A stretch of DNA of 64,000 nt from contig JAOANU010000026.1 in the NCBI GenBank assembly GCA_034387635.1, positions 62,001-126,000 of the forward strand, read 5' to 3'. Position numbers and translations under genes: made by a program. The notes under the pieces are model-generated. The model ran no database searches. It was not told the origin of the DNA and saw only the letters and a program-made list of their open reading frames with translations. The stretch is from Rhodosporidiobolus odoratus (lineage: Eukaryota; Basidiomycota; Microbotryomycetes; Sporidiobolales; Sporidiobolaceae). This document shows positions 25,571 to 37,190 of the stretch, in pieces. Positions within the stretch are counted from its first letter, which is position 1. Each line of letters opens with the position of its first letter.

Positions 25571-26592
25571 GGTTTGACTGCTCGAGGGCAGGGGTTGCGG
25601 GTCGAAGCAATCTGAAGCAGGAGAGAGATGCGGTCGGAATGAAGATGGAGTTAGCGTCGGTACAGCAAGAGCAGTGCGAGCCGCATGGGACGTAGGCGAG
25701 AGACAGCAGGTTGCGCGTACTTGCTCCCCCAACGCTGAACGGCGCAAGAGCAGAGGACTTACCTTGAAGCGGAGGTGCGAGCGACGAAGGCAAAAGAAGG
25801 GGAAAGTGTCGAAGTTGCTGACAATTGCGGCTACGTGTAGGGTGTGAATCAGCATACGACCAATCATCTGCTTCTGGTACAGTGTTCATTCCTCCCGCCG
25901 CAGGATCGCCACCTCTTCCTCCTCGGCAGCTGACAGACAGCCATCTCCCTCTCGACATCGGTCTGAGCTTCCGTACACGCGCACGAGACTGCACACGCAC
26001 CTTGATAGCCCCACTCAGAGTCCCTATGGTCTTCCAGCTGTTGTGGCGAGTTGTAAGTGACGGAGGCGGGACGGCGAAGGCGAGAGTGAAGCGCCGCTAC
26101 CGCCTACGAGATCGTAAGACTAGCCTGGCTGTGTGTAATATGCTGTTGCGCGACGCGCGAGCTATGCCGACGATGTAGCAGAAGTGAGAAGTAGACGCAA
26201 CAGGAAGAAAAAGAAACAAGCAAGAGTCCCTTGTTCTCGCATTCAACAACAGCTTCCCTACCCTACTCTTGCCAAAGTCCGTACAAAGTGAAGCCATAAT
26301 ACAGGGACGGCGAGGAAAGCCCTGTATGATTGCAACCGGAGATCACCGCCCTTTTATCGGGTTCCCCTTTTTTTCCTCCCCACAAAGCGCGGCCGATCAA
26401 TGAGGCAAGTCTGTGCAAGTCGAGCAGATCCCCAGTCAGTCACGCGACGATGACCAGAGAGAGGACGATCCAGTGTCGGTTGCCGCGGCGACAAAGCGGG
26501 CGGGCGACGAAAGACGCAGAGGAAATGGTAGAGAGAAAGAAAGCAAGCCGATGCACCAAGCACTTCCGAAACCCGACCACGCGCCTTTCCTA
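25571..26592. other. Upstream region of the RING gene
   Basis: Contains the 5' flank of the RING gene, possibly with a non-coding first exon, and the 3' flank of the decayed F-box gene. Open frames on both strands are short and unconvincing. Confidence 0.4.
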
Positions 26593-27749
26593 CTACTCCT
26601 TATCCTGATCCTTATCCTTAGCCTCATGCTTCCCTGCTTCCTCCTGCCCCATGAGCTCGATGCACTTCTTGGAGAACTCCTGGGGGATCTATGACCCGTA
26701 CTCGGGATGAATGGGCGGCTCGGCGGCGATGGAGATGTTTCGGACAGTACAGACTGCCTTGAGGCGCTGAAGAGGTTCGGGCAGAGGGTCGTCGGGCTTC
26801 AGAGATGCTGGGTGTAGGGCGGCGGCGAGATAGAGATGTGAGGGACAACTCCGGACGGTCCTGGAAGGCTTGGCAGATATCGTGCATCTCTTTGGGGAGA
26901 TCACCGTAGGGGACGGACCCTGGAGCGCACCGGTCGAGGCGCAGAGTAGCGGCGGTGGCGGTATCAGGATCTTCATATCGGAGGGCTTCACGAAGGTCGG
27001 CCACGGAATAGTGCAGAAGGAGACGGTGAAAGTGGGCGGGACAGGGTTTCGACCGGTCGTCAACCTTTAGATTGTCAGTACTGCACGAAAGTCAGCAGAT
27101 TGATTCAAGGACAGCGGAGATCCAGTCTGCACTATAATATTTCTCCCTACCTCTATGGTGAAGAAAGAGGCATTGGAGGTCGGGAAGCGGCGCAGGAGTA
27201 AAGAGACGAGTGTCGAAGGCGGAGTCTGTGATACAGCACTCCTTGACAGACGGCAGAGAGAAAGGGCGGGAGGTGCTGACAGTACAGGCCCACAAAATCA
27301 TGATGCGGAGACCTGTGAGCAAGAGCTTCAAGACACCACAGACCAGAGACCGTCTCGACGTACGATGGAGAGGTTCCAGCCCAGACAAGTCAACATCGAC
27401 AGCACGGAGGCGCAAATCTGTGATCAGCGGGCAAACATCTGCCTAGGCCACCAGCTTCGTCCCATCGATGACAAGATGCGTGACGCCACTTAGGCAAACC
27501 ATCTGCGTCTTCCCTGCTCCACAGAGCGCCTTCCTGGCCTTAGCCGCCTCAACGAACAGCTCCCATCCCTCATTCGAGCTGACCTCGACCACCTCGGACC
27601 GCGTGCGCTGAGCCTCGTGTCGCCCGGCACACCAGACTCAGCGCGAGTAGCGTATCCTGCCTCTGGTGGTAGTCAAAGGATGAGTAAGGCTGAGGTTGAG
27701 TGAGGTGGACGATGTAGTCGAGCAGTTCAACGGGGAGTCGGTCGAGCAT
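26593..27749 (-). pseudogene. Decayed F-box/LRR-like gene
   Basis: Starts MLDRLPVELLDYIVHLTQ, a typical F-box opening, followed by LLALSLVCRATRG. The frame then changes near 27630; the continuation EVVEVSSNEGWELFVEAA sits in another frame. Further on, KLVA is followed by TAG at 27443-27445, then DLRLRAVDVDLSGLEPLH. Another frame change lies near 26840, between the block around MHDICQAFQDRPEL and the block around PLQRLKAVCTVRNISIAA. A second TAG (26689-26691) interrupts HPEYGS and IPQEFSKKCIELMGQE before the final TAG. The F-box would link to SCF ubiquitin ligases if intact. It stands head to head with another F-box-like gene, 263 bp away. Confidence 0.7.
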
Positions 27750-28012
27750 GGTAGGGTACCGTTTGCTGTTGCTATTGGAACTTTGATAGGTTTATGGCTA
27801 TCAATCGGAGCAAGTGAGTGTGCGGCGACAACCTCCAACTGATGAAGATGAACTTGCTTCTTCCCGCTCAACGTCGTCGACTTGTCTAGGAAGTCTGGCT
27901 GGAGTACACACAAGGTCACACAAGCTTTGAGGAACCCAGGCGTACGCTCCAGACGGTCCTCCGAGTCGATTCTCTCACGCTCATCTCCACCTCCCGCAGA
28001 TCTCCGTTGAAC

Positions 28013-29141
28013 ATGTCAACTCTTGTCGACCTGCCACCCGAGCTACTCGAAGTCATTCTTGGGCTCGCCGACAACGCCTGGCAGCGGCGATATCTAGGCG
28101 GCGTCTCAAGAGCTTTATTACCTGCCGCGCGCCGCGTCTACTTCCGCCAAGTCCGGCTTCAGCCTTTAGAACTGGGCTGCGGCACAACGCGGTTCAGCAA
28201 GGTTCTAGACAGTGCTCTCTGCTTCGCTGGTCACGTGTGTCGCCTCGACCCCGACTCCGGATATCGCACGAACGGGCGAGACCGCCTCATCCTTCTCGCC
28301 ATCTCGCAGCTCCTCCGTCGACTACCCGCGCTCAACACTCTCGCTATGTCTTCCAATCTCGTACACCTGCTCCATAAGACACCCACTGTCACAATGCCAA
28401 ACTTGACCACGCTAGAGCTTGAAGGATCAGCTGCAAGATCCATTCGATCCTTCCCATTATACCTCTCTCTCTGACTTCCCAGCCCTTCAGTCTCTCGCCA
28501 TCTATGTTTGGAGGGTCGAGGATTCCCGGTTGCCCAGCTCTTCGACAGCAACTATCGCTCACTCCAGCACAATTCCCACCGTCACGTCCCTTCGCCTTTC
28601 GCCAGTCGACATCAGCGGCGTCGCAGCGAGTCATCTCCTCACATCGTTCCCCGGCCTATCTAGTCTCGAGCTCAAGGAGGCCAAGTTCGGAAGCGACCTC
28701 GCCAAAGTCCTCGCCGCTCTTCCATCTCCTCACCTCCTTCGCCACTTGACCATAAGCTCGAGAGCGCCTGCGCCACTACAAGGCCTCGACAAAGCCCTGA
28801 GCAATCTGAACAACCTCGTCACTCTGAAGTCCTCGTCTCCGGCCAGACCAACCTTCCCCTTCATCACCATTTCATCTCTTGATCATCTCGAAATCCTTAC
28901 AATAAAGGAGGGCCGAGCTGTCGACGCCTGCCCGTCTTACGAGGACATACGCAATATCCTCTCTGAACCTACTTCTTGCCCCTCTCTCCGTATCTTATCG
29001 CTCCACGACGTCCGCTTCCCGACTCGAGGAATAGCGCCAAATACCGTGGTGAACCTTGTCGAGGACGAGCAGGATTCGGTGGCGCAAGGTCTTATTGCAG
29101 CGCGGTGCGAGGAAATCCGGGCACTGGGTAGGCTGGCCTAG
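28013..29141 (+). CDS. F-box/LRR-like protein, with a frame break
   Basis: Starts MSTLVDLPPELLEVILGLAD, an F-box-type head, then leucine-rich segments: LLRRLPALNTLAMSSNLVHL, MPNLTTLELEGSAARS, FPALQSLAIYVWR, FPGLSSLELKEAKFGSDLAK, LPSPHLLRHLTISSR, and CPSLRILSLHDVRFP, to TAG at 29141. The first part (to about 28460) and the rest (from about 28440) are in different frames. Either there is one extra base near 28440-28480, or an intron runs from GTACAC (about 28366) to CTGACTTCCCAG (about 28487), which would remove an LRR-like stretch. Since the stretch looks coding, I favour a frame error or a young lesion. F-box proteins select substrates for SCF ubiquitin ligases; this target is unknown. Confidence 0.6.
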
Positions 29142-29190
29142 CAGCGCTAGTTTCGCCAGGCAGGGGACTTCGGAAAAGCGGTAGAAGAGA

Positions 29191-29547
29191 TCAGGTAGAG
29201 GCAGCGGTCACCGGGAATTTGAAGTCTAGTCTCGTCAGTGTGTGCTGTAGCTGCCGAGTCTGAGCAGCTTGCAATTGCCGAGCTACTTGTAGCAGCTGAG
29301 AGATCCGGGCAGAGAATCGACGGGCAGAAGCCAGAAGCGCGTCCACGGGAAGGCCCGTGAACCTGGTGGACCGCTCCCTGACCTGCACGACCCCTTGTGA
29401 GAGTCTCCCAGTACTCAACGAGTCTTTCAAGGTGAATGGACGGGTTTCATCGCTATAGTGCTTCTGCTCGCCGATTTCAGCCTGTGCTTCTTGCCCTTCA
29501 TACACGCTCTCGACTCGCTTAAGCCAATTCGAAGATACGTCAGACAT
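29191..29547 (-). CDS. Small helical protein of unknown function
   Basis: An uninterrupted frame of 118 codons, MSDVSSNWLKRVESVYEGQ to LTRLDFKFPVTAAST. It is predicted mostly helical and amphipathic in its second half (RFSARISQLLQVARQLQAAQ), like small subunits of coiled-coil complexes. I do not recognise a family. Its ATG and the ATG of the dehydrogenase on the other strand are separated by a single base, so their 5' leaders must overlap if both are used. Alternatively one of the genes starts further inside. Confidence 0.45.
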   Translation of the reverse strand: MSDVSSNWLKRVESVYEGQEAQAEIGEQKHYSDETRPFTLKDSLSTGRLSQGVVQVRERSTRFTGLPVDALLASARRFSARISQLLQVARQLQAAQTRQLQHTLTRLDFKFPVTAAST

Positions 29548-29548
29548 T

Positions 29549-31070
29549 ATGCTACATGCTCTGAGATCCTCTACACATCCTCTCACCGCCCGCGCGACCC
29601 TTCGCTCTTTGTCCACGTCCTCCCCCACATTCACTCCGCCCTCGACTTCGACCTCGCCCAGCAGCGATGGGACCTTGAGGCCGATCAACACCATGACTGT
29701 GTTCGGTGCTGGATTGATGGGAGCCGGTATCGCCCAAGTTGCAGCGCAGAATGGAGTCAAGGTGGTCATGACGGATGTGACTGAGGGAGCTTTGGAGAAT
29801 GGGTCAGGTTTCCTTCCTTCTGATCGCCTTTTCGCCTAGGACTTGCTGAGCCAGAGTAAAGCAAGCTGACCCTGGTCTCGCTCAACGGCAGTCGCGCCAT
29901 CATCCATAAATCCCTTTCTCGAATCGCTCGCAATGCTTCTCCTTCCTCCACCTCCGACCAGGAAACCTTCATCTCCTCCGTGTTCTCCAATCTCCGCACG
30001 ACTACCTCGGCGCAAGAAGCGGTCGAGGGTAGCGACCTTGTCATCGAAGCCATCGTCGAGCATCTCCCGACCAAGCAAGAACTGTTCAGGCGTCTCGACG
30101 GGATTGCCGAGAAGGAAACGGTGTTCGCGAGTAATACCAGTAGTCTGAGTATCAGGAGTATCGCAGAGGGGTGTGGGGCGGAAAGGAGGAGTAGGTTTGC
30201 TGGGTTTCATGCCTTCAATCCGGTGCCGCAGATGAAGCTTGTATGTTTTTTCTTTGTCTCTTGCCTTGGGGCGACTCTGGGTACCCGTCCCGCTCGTCAG
30301 AGGGTGATATGACTGACATTTTGGGCGCAGGTCGAGATCATCGCCACCCCGGAAACGTCCACTGCGACTACAGCCGCCCTCCTCGACCTTTGCAAGAGGA
30401 TGAAGAAGACGCCGGTCTCTTGCAAGGACACACCAGGGCAAGCTCATTTCTCCCATCAATTCTCTGCTCCTCCGCGCCCTGGCAATGCCCCCTTCCCGCT
30501 CCCGCGAGTAGGCCCTCAACCTCTGTTCTCCCCCGATTGATACAGTTTTACCTCTTCCGTCTTTGCAGGTTCATCGTCAATCGCCTCCTCGTGCCTTACC
30601 TCCTCGAAGCCATTCGTATGATTGAACGTGGAGAGGCCTCTGCGGAGGATATCGATACTGCAATGAAGCTCGGAGCGGGAGTGCCGATGGGTACGTTCTC
30701 TTTCCCTCATTCTCCGTCTGCTATACCTGTTCCACTTCCGCCTGCACTTAATTCACCCTGTGGCTTGCTGATCCTCTGACTGGCTACGATCCAACCATGC
30801 CTCGCCTACCTGCAGGACCCATCGAGCTGAGCGATGTAGGCCCTTACGCACCCTTGCTTTCCCGCGATGTGGACTAACGACTTCTCGTTCGCACAGTTCG
30901 TTGGACTCGATACCCTCTCTCACATCGCCCGCGGCTGGCGTCAAGACCGTGTCTCCACCGGTGAGATCGATTTGAAACAGGTTGAAGAGGTGGGGTTGTT
31001 GGAAAGGTTGGTAAGGGAGGGGAAGACGGGTAGGAAGAACGGCCACGGCTTCTTCGGGTATGAGAAGTAG
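29549..31070 (+). CDS. L-3-hydroxyacyl-CoA dehydrogenase, mitochondrial
   Basis: NAD-dependent oxidation of L-3-hydroxyacyl-CoA in beta-oxidation. The start gives a mitochondrial presequence, [21 protein letters not shown] Rossmann motif follows: [19 protein letters not shown]. Exon 1 ends at 29802 and the next begins at 29892, in phase. Catalytic landmarks are present: [10 protein letters not shown], the catalytic His and its Glu partner in [15 protein letters not shown], and the Asn in CKDTPGFIVNRLL. The C-terminal helical domain includes [37 protein letters not shown] and the end [13 protein letters not shown]. Length and order match short-chain HADH enzymes of mitochondria. It is a single gene with no partner beta-oxidation gene in the window. 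No break was seen. Confidence 0.92.
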
Positions 31071-32578
31071 GCCCCAGAAGGCAGGCAGGGACGGACGGAC
31101 GGACTGTCTGAAGGAAGAATGACGGTGCGTCGTTTTATGCCTTGCTCACAGCAGCGATGAGAGAATATAGACTGATGTATAGCCAAGCGCAGGGACGCAT
31201 GTCTTCTGTACTCAGCGTTCAATGTCCACTTGCTGTGCATTTCAGTGACACTCTGGACGACGTTCTGACCAATGCTTTATAAAACTCGTGAACCAAAACT
31301 CACTGGCGGTTTGACCCCCGCCACCCGACAGCTGTGCCCACAGACCTGGCACCAGCCGTCTGAGGTCAACTCAACCGTACAGTCCACCCAGATCCGTGAC
31401 GAGCAGGCAAAGAATGGCCAACAACCCTCCCCGCCTTGACCGCCTTGACCTTCTCAAGTCACTCGAAAATAGCATCGACGACCTGTCGGCTTCGGGGGAC
31501 TTTTGACGAAACTGTGCTCTTACCACGTCCGTGGGACGTCCGGGGGGCTTCTCACACTTCACAGGGAGTCAATGCCGTCAGCTTGCTTAGCTCTGCACAC
31601 GTTCTCCTCATTTTCTTCCTCTCTTGCCTATTTCGCTTCACTACGCGGCTTCTGAGTGCGGAAGAGCGAAGCAGCGTGTTGTGGGCCTTCGTATTGCGTT
31701 GCCACGCCGCTTCTGGCATAAAGTGACCCTCTGTGTGTAAGCGAGTAGCTAACTTAGGCTTGGTTGTCACACGTATGCAGTCTATCGTCAATCCTGCTTC
31801 CGTTTGTTGCTGCAGAGTGCTATTCAGAGTCCCGTCTACAGGCTGAAGAGCACAGCATCAGCTTGAAAAGCTGCCTCCTGCCTAGAGGAGGACTACATGA
31901 AAGCAGCTTTCATAGGGTCAAGAACCCAGCTCAAGAGCTGAGTGTCACTACTGGAGCTATACCTGCTGCATCATCCCAGTATTCTGCTTCTGTTCTCCCG
32001 TGCTGCACTCACTTCCCCATCTTGAGTTTGACCAGATAAACAAGCCAGATTCAGGCTAACCGGACACTTTGACTATGAGCTGAACGTTGCCAGTAGCGCA
32101 AACGGCAATGACACAGAGGAGGCGAACAGGCTTGCTTGCCGGGGAGATTGCCGAGTCGAGTGCTGCTGTGAAGCGACGGCCTTAGCGGTATGGTCAGAGT
32201 GGGATAGAGGGAGGCGAAGGGCGGAAGCGTCGGAATGAAGGAAGTGTGGTTCGAGGGTTGGAGGCGGCTTCTGGTTCTTTCCTTACGCGTTCGCTAACAA
32301 GGCTTATTACGTACTCGAGGTCGTTCCTTGCCCCTATATATATCTAGCACATCCAAAACGTCAGCTCGCTGTGAAAGCCAAAGATATCGGAAGAAGAGCT
32401 GTGGTGGGACCTTCTCAGGCCAAATCTCCACCGCTCTACCAGCGTCCTTGGAGGGTCTCCCTCGCTCTGCACGTGTCAAAAACAAGCAGACCACGTTGCT
32501 CTGATCTATATTGCTGCGGTAGGGGCATAGACTCGAATGCCGTGTCGTACAAACTCAGCTTTCTTGCTTGCCAACTCG
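31071..32578. other. Gene-free 1.5 kb block
   Basis: Between the 3' ends of two convergent genes. No coding region is supported. The part around 31750-32030 is rich in AGCT and CTGCAG words and small palindromes (for example CAGCTC-AA-GAGCTG), unlike the flanking genes. A hairpin at 31897-31913 resembles one at 59411-59443. Confidence 0.55.
31897..31913. repeat. Short palindrome, related to one at 59411
   Basis: Perfect arms ATGAAAG and CTTTCAT around CAG, followed by AGGG. The core CATGAA...TTCATAGGG is shared with the hairpin at 59411-59443. Confidence 0.5.
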
Positions 32579-34789
32579 CTACCACAAATCCGGCGACACC
32601 CCCAGTACTCCCGTCGGAGCACTCGAACCCATCAAAGGCGTGCTGGGCATGCCGACGCCCCGCCCGAGACCCAGTCGAGGCGGTTTGAGCTCCCTCTCAC
32701 ACCTCGACCGGAAATCGGATTCACTCCTCGAGTCGAGGAGGAGGTCGTGATTTGACGAGCTGCTGAAGGCTAGGGTTGCGGTTGATGGCGAAGACAGTAA
32801 CGAGGACGAACGGGTATGGGAAGAAGCTAACGAAGAGAGAGGCGACGAGAGGATGTAGGCTGGTCGGACAGTCGTGGTCGCGGAGGAGAAAGAGGCGAGA
32901 GGAGAACGAGGTGGGGTTGCTGGTAGTGTTAGCGGTGCCGAAGGAGGTGAGGGCGACGAAGATAGAGGAGCTGCAGTCGAGGTGCTAGCAGCAGCTCGCA
33001 AGGATGCTCGGGTCGTGCGCTTTGTAGGCGTCGCTTGTGCTAGGCCAAATCGTCCATTTGCCATCTTCTTCTGCGCCTCAGTTCCGCCCACTGAAGTCAG
33101 TCTGTGACGGGGACGTTTCGCAGGTGGAGACGACGATGAAGAGGGCGGAGGTGAGTCGGAGGATGCTAGGAGACGCTTGGAAGGGAGGGCGGGGAGGTTC
33201 GAGGTGGAGAAGGGGAAGGTTGCGCCACGTTCGAGAGAGCCAAAAGACGAGGGCGAAGACTTTGCGGGCGAATTGGGGCATAGGCACGAGAGAGGAGGCC
33301 GAGGCTTCGCCATAGGGGGTTCTGTCAAGTACGAAAATAAGGTCAGCCACGAGCACGGCGCAGTGCAAGCAGCGGAGAAGAAGATGCATCGCGACGGGAC
33401 AGCAACAAGGGCAGGTAGGACTCACCGACGACACCCTTCTTCGTTGTACCAGTTGAGAACAGCTCGCCGAGGGTGGCTTGTCGCCCTTCCCAGTCGCGCG
33501 AACGATTGCGCTTCCAGTCGGAGAGGACACGGGTCACAAAGGCATCGGTGTCAGAGATGACTGGACCGTCATCCGAAAGCGTGAGTAGGGTAGCACAGAA
33601 TCGGCGGGGAAAAAGCAGGGCGCACCCTGGTAATCGAAAACATGCTTCCACTCTGCCTTCCCGCCCATCTCCTCCCGGTTCACCAATACCCTCACACCAC
33701 CCCTTGCCTTGACCGCCTTTGCGAATTCCTTGACGAGCTTCTTGAAGCCTGGGATCTTGAGGGAAGTGCCCATGACCAGCAGAAAATCGGGCGATGAAGA
33801 GAGGTCGGTTACGGAGAGGGAACCGATGGTCAAGGCGGCGAGAGGGGATTCGTCGTAGAGGGTGATAGAGGGACGTAGGAAGGCGCGTCGCAGGGAGGAA
33901 AGAGTGCGTTGGCCACGAGCAAGGCGGATCGTGGCTGTGGCGTCACGTTTCGGGCCAGTCAGGATCAGAGTCTTGTGAATCTGGCAGAGCAAAAGTCCTC
34001 ACCTCTCTCGTGGCACTGAGGACAAGCGCCCACCTCGCCGGCCTCGAATGCCTCGTAATCGTCTTGGCCCCACTCCCTCACAAACTCGCACCCTGTGCAC
34101 CTTACTGCGTGCACGCTTCCATGCAGCTGCACAAAGTCGCCCTCAACCTTGAGCTTTCCCTTCCCTTTTGTCTTGGCGGATGAGGCAGCTCGAGCGGACG
34201 GAGAGGTGACCACGCCTTGAAGCGGAACAGCCTGTAAGCCCGTCCCGACACCCTCCAGCCCGTCGATGTTCTGCGTGTAGACCCGAAGCAGCTGTCCACG
34301 CTTTTTCAGCACGCTCATAAAGTCGTGCGTCTTGGTGACAGGGTCGGCGAGAGGAGGAGTCGACGGTACAGAGGCCGAGGAGGGAGAGGTGTGTGCCGAT
34401 GTGATAGAAGAAAAGGAGCGTTTGAAGGCGGCGATGAAGCGAAGGTGCTCCGCCGTCATCTCGGGGGTGCGGTAGACGGATGCCGAGAACAAGTCGGGGC
34501 CTTTGAGGGTTGTGCTGGGTGCTGTCGGAACCGAAGCGGGGCAGGAGGTTGACGAGTAAAGGCCGGTTCCTTGTGAGCGGAAGTCCTAGAGGGGCAAGGG
34601 ATGAGCTAGCACATGGCATGGCGGGACTGGATCGCTCACCGGAATGCCCGCATTCGTGGAGATGCCAGCGCCCACGAGCAGGACGGCCTTTTTCGACTTG
34701 GCGAGTGAGGTGACGATGGTGTCTACGGCTCGCGTGTTGGCACGCGGTTCGTGCGTAGACGCGCCTTGCGACAGATGTAAGGTCTGCAT
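32579..34789 (-). CDS. NAD-dependent deacetylase, Hst3/Hst4-type sirtuin
   Basis: Nuclear sirtuin that removes acetyl groups from lysines using NAD; the Hst3/Hst4 class acts on histone H3 K56. Starts MQTLHLSQGASTHEPRANTR. The Rossmann motif is VLLVGAGISTNAGIP, followed across an intron by DFRSQGTGLYSS. Then come LFSASVYRTPEMTAEHLRF, VYTQNIDGLEGVGTGLQ, and the catalytic His in VQLHGSVHAVRCTGC. The zinc Cys pairs are CTGC and CPQC. Later blocks are FLRPSITLYDESPLAAL, LLVMGTSLKIPGFKKLVKEF and VRVLVNREEMGGKAEWKH. The LVKEFAKAV segment after the GTSLK motif is characteristic of Hst3/Hst4. A long Ser/Pro-rich tail with basic patches ends GVSPDLW. The insert before the zinc module (SARAASSAKTKGKGK) is lineage-specific. 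Confidence 0.88.
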
Positions 34790-34950
34790 GGTTGTATACA
34801 GGAGCAGAAGAGAACAAGGTGATCAGGACGCGACGCGCGAAGAGTGGGACAATTATCAGAGCGAGTCAGGACCCCCCTGACACTATTATCATTATACTGC
34901 TGCTTCCCTCAACCTCCCATCTCTGCTTGCGTGTGATCCCCTTAGCCAGT
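34790..34950. promoter_or_regulatory. Short divergent promoter, sirtuin / Rqt4-like
   Basis: Only 161 bp separate the two start codons, so regulatory elements must be shared or interleaved. No clear TATA box is visible. Confidence 0.5.
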
Positions 34951-37004
34951 CATGTCACACAACTTTGCAGCCTCGCTAGCCTCCCTCACCGGTCTTGGTA
35001 CGCGCTATCCCCATCTTCGACTCGTTTCGTCGCTGACCCTTCCTCTCGAACTCGACTCGACCTGTGCGCAGACGAAACGACCGCCGCCACCCAGCTCTTG
35101 CCGCATCTCGACAGCCTAAACACCGATCAGCAAGTGCGCACTTACCTCTCGGTGCGTCAACCTCCCTCCCTCCTCATCCTCTTCACGTCTCAACTAACGT
35201 CATTCTCCTCAATCATGCATCGAGCAGTCCCTCCTCGCCCCCGGTCCTCGATCTCAATCCTTCATCCGTCAATACACCTCCTTCCGGTTCCCCGCGCCCG
35301 CTGCGCCTCCACCCTCAAAACGCTGGGCCGCCTCCTCACCTTTCACTTCCGCCGGTCCTTCTCATACTTCGACCCCTTCTAGCAGCAACAGCGACAATAG
35401 GCAAGCACAGCAAGACAAACTTCAAGCTGCATTTGGAGGACCGGCGGCCCAGGGAAGGCTTTACCAAAAAGCGTCCACGGGAGAGCCGGAGGTAGGAGGG
35501 TGGGGAAGCGGAAAAAGCAGCGCGCAAGGAAGTCGGGCTTCGTCTACCTCCCGAGCGTCAGGGTCCGCTCCGACTTCGTCACTACCCCTACCCCAGTCGG
35601 TACCTGCTATCTCTCGGTCAGCGTCACCCGCGCCGCAAGACAAGGGGAAGGGAAAGGGTAAACAGCCCCAGGTGGCTCAGGAAGAGGGGATCGAGTTGTC
35701 GGAGGCGGCGCTGGACGAGCTTAGGGGGATTGAGAAGGCTTTGAGAGGGTTCTTGCCCCCGGTCAAGGGGAAGAAAGTCAAGAGATGTTTCTGCTCAGGT
35801 GCGTTTCGTCTTTTCTCTTTCCTTCCCTGTCTTTCATGATGCAACGTCGAGTAACCTGACCTCAAGCCTCAATCGTGTACCCGAAAATAGCCCGCCTTCA
35901 CCCCCTCTCCCCCTACACGCCCCTCTGTCCCTCCTGCTCACTGATCCTCTGCGCCCTAAACCCTCCCTCCGCCCCCTGCCCCTCCTGCTCCTTCTCCCCC
36001 CTCCTCTCCCCACACATCTCGGCAACCCACATCTCGACCCTCGAATCCACCAAAGAACGCCTCGTAACCCTCGAACGGACCCGAGTGGCCCATGAAAGAT
36101 TGCAAGCCGAGAAGGAGAGAGCGGCGATCAGGTTTCCGGATTTGGGAGCGGATTACAACGGGGTGGACAGGAGTGGTCAGGTCAAGATGGGGTATGCGGC
36201 GCATGCCGGGGGTGGAGCAGGGGCCGGGTTGAGGGAGAGGATCGAGACGGCTTACCAGGGACCGTCGGGTGGGAAGGGAGGAGCGGGAGGAAAGGGAAAG
36301 GTGGAAGGACCGGGGAGGGTGTTGGTGCTCGGGAAGAAAGGAAAGGTGTGTTTCTATTGCTTTCTCCCCGCCTCTTGCTTCTTGGTCGCCTTTCTTCGGC
36401 CGAAACAACCCGGCGAGACTGAACCTTCATTGGGTGCGTGGCGCGCCCGCTGCAGGTCAAAGTGCAAACAAAAACTCTCGTCCCCGTCAAAGGCGGCAAA
36501 ACTCGCCTAACCACTCAAACCACGGCTGAACTCGACCTCGCAGCTGCCGATTCCGACTCGGAGGATCAAGGCGGTCCTCCCGTCTTCGAGAATGAGGATG
36601 ACGACGGCTTCAGAATGAGGAGTGAACATGAGTTACCCCCGCTTAGAGGGGCGAAGGCGGAACGCGAGGGTTGGATCGGAGGAGGGCTCGGGAGTGACAG
36701 GACATTCGAGCGCATCACTTTACCTCTCGCGAGTCGGCCGGTCTACGCAACCAACTCTGCAGTTTTGGCGTACCTTGATGCCGATGAAGGAGGGGAGGAG
36801 GATGCGGTATCCCCCAGGGTGGACGGGAGGCGGAAGGTGCAGACTGTGCAGGAGGAGGAGAAAGAGAATGCAAGGGGTCAGAAGCCGGTGGTTCCTGGGG
36901 CAGGGGTTCAGGGTCAGGGTCAGGGGGAAGAGAAGAAGGGAAGGAAGCGGGGGAGGGGGAAGGGGAAAGAGAAGGGAGTTGGTGAAGGAGGAGTAGCTGC
37001 ATGA
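34951..37004 (+). CDS. Rqt4/TRIP4 (ASC-1)-like C2HC5 zinc-finger protein
   Basis: Member of the TRIP4/ASC-1 family; the yeast member Rqt4 belongs to the complex that splits collided ribosomes in ribosome quality control. Starts MSHNFAASLASLTGL and continues ETTAATQLLPHLDSL. A disordered Ser/Pro/Gln-rich region follows, then a helical segment LSEAALDELRGIEKALRGF. The diagnostic zinc finger is RCFCSARLHPLSPYTPLCPS, then CALNPPSAPCPSC, matching zf-C2HC5. A coiled segment (LESTKERLVTLERTRVAHER) and an acidic-then-basic tail end in GKGKEKGVGEGGVAA and TGA 37002-37004. TRIP4 proteins of animals carry an additional ASCH domain; I do not see one here, as in yeast Rqt4. It diverges from the sirtuin gene. 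Confidence 0.85.
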
Positions 37005-37190
37005 AGCGAGAAGTAAGGGAACTGATTCTGACGGCTTGCGCTTTCCGCTGCCTTTGGCTCGCCGAAAGCTACTTGAGAGTGCTGTAGAATGTAGAACACC
37101 TTGAACCTTGTTCAGTTGGGACTCTTTGAGTCGGCGCCGGCTGCTGTGTTTCCCTTTTCTCGGGCTTGTCTTCGTCACCCACCCTCGACC

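Noticed and set aside
28360..28490. Programmed frameshift in the plus-strand F-box gene
   Set aside because: No slippery site or structure stands out. A simple indel or an intron is a better explanation.
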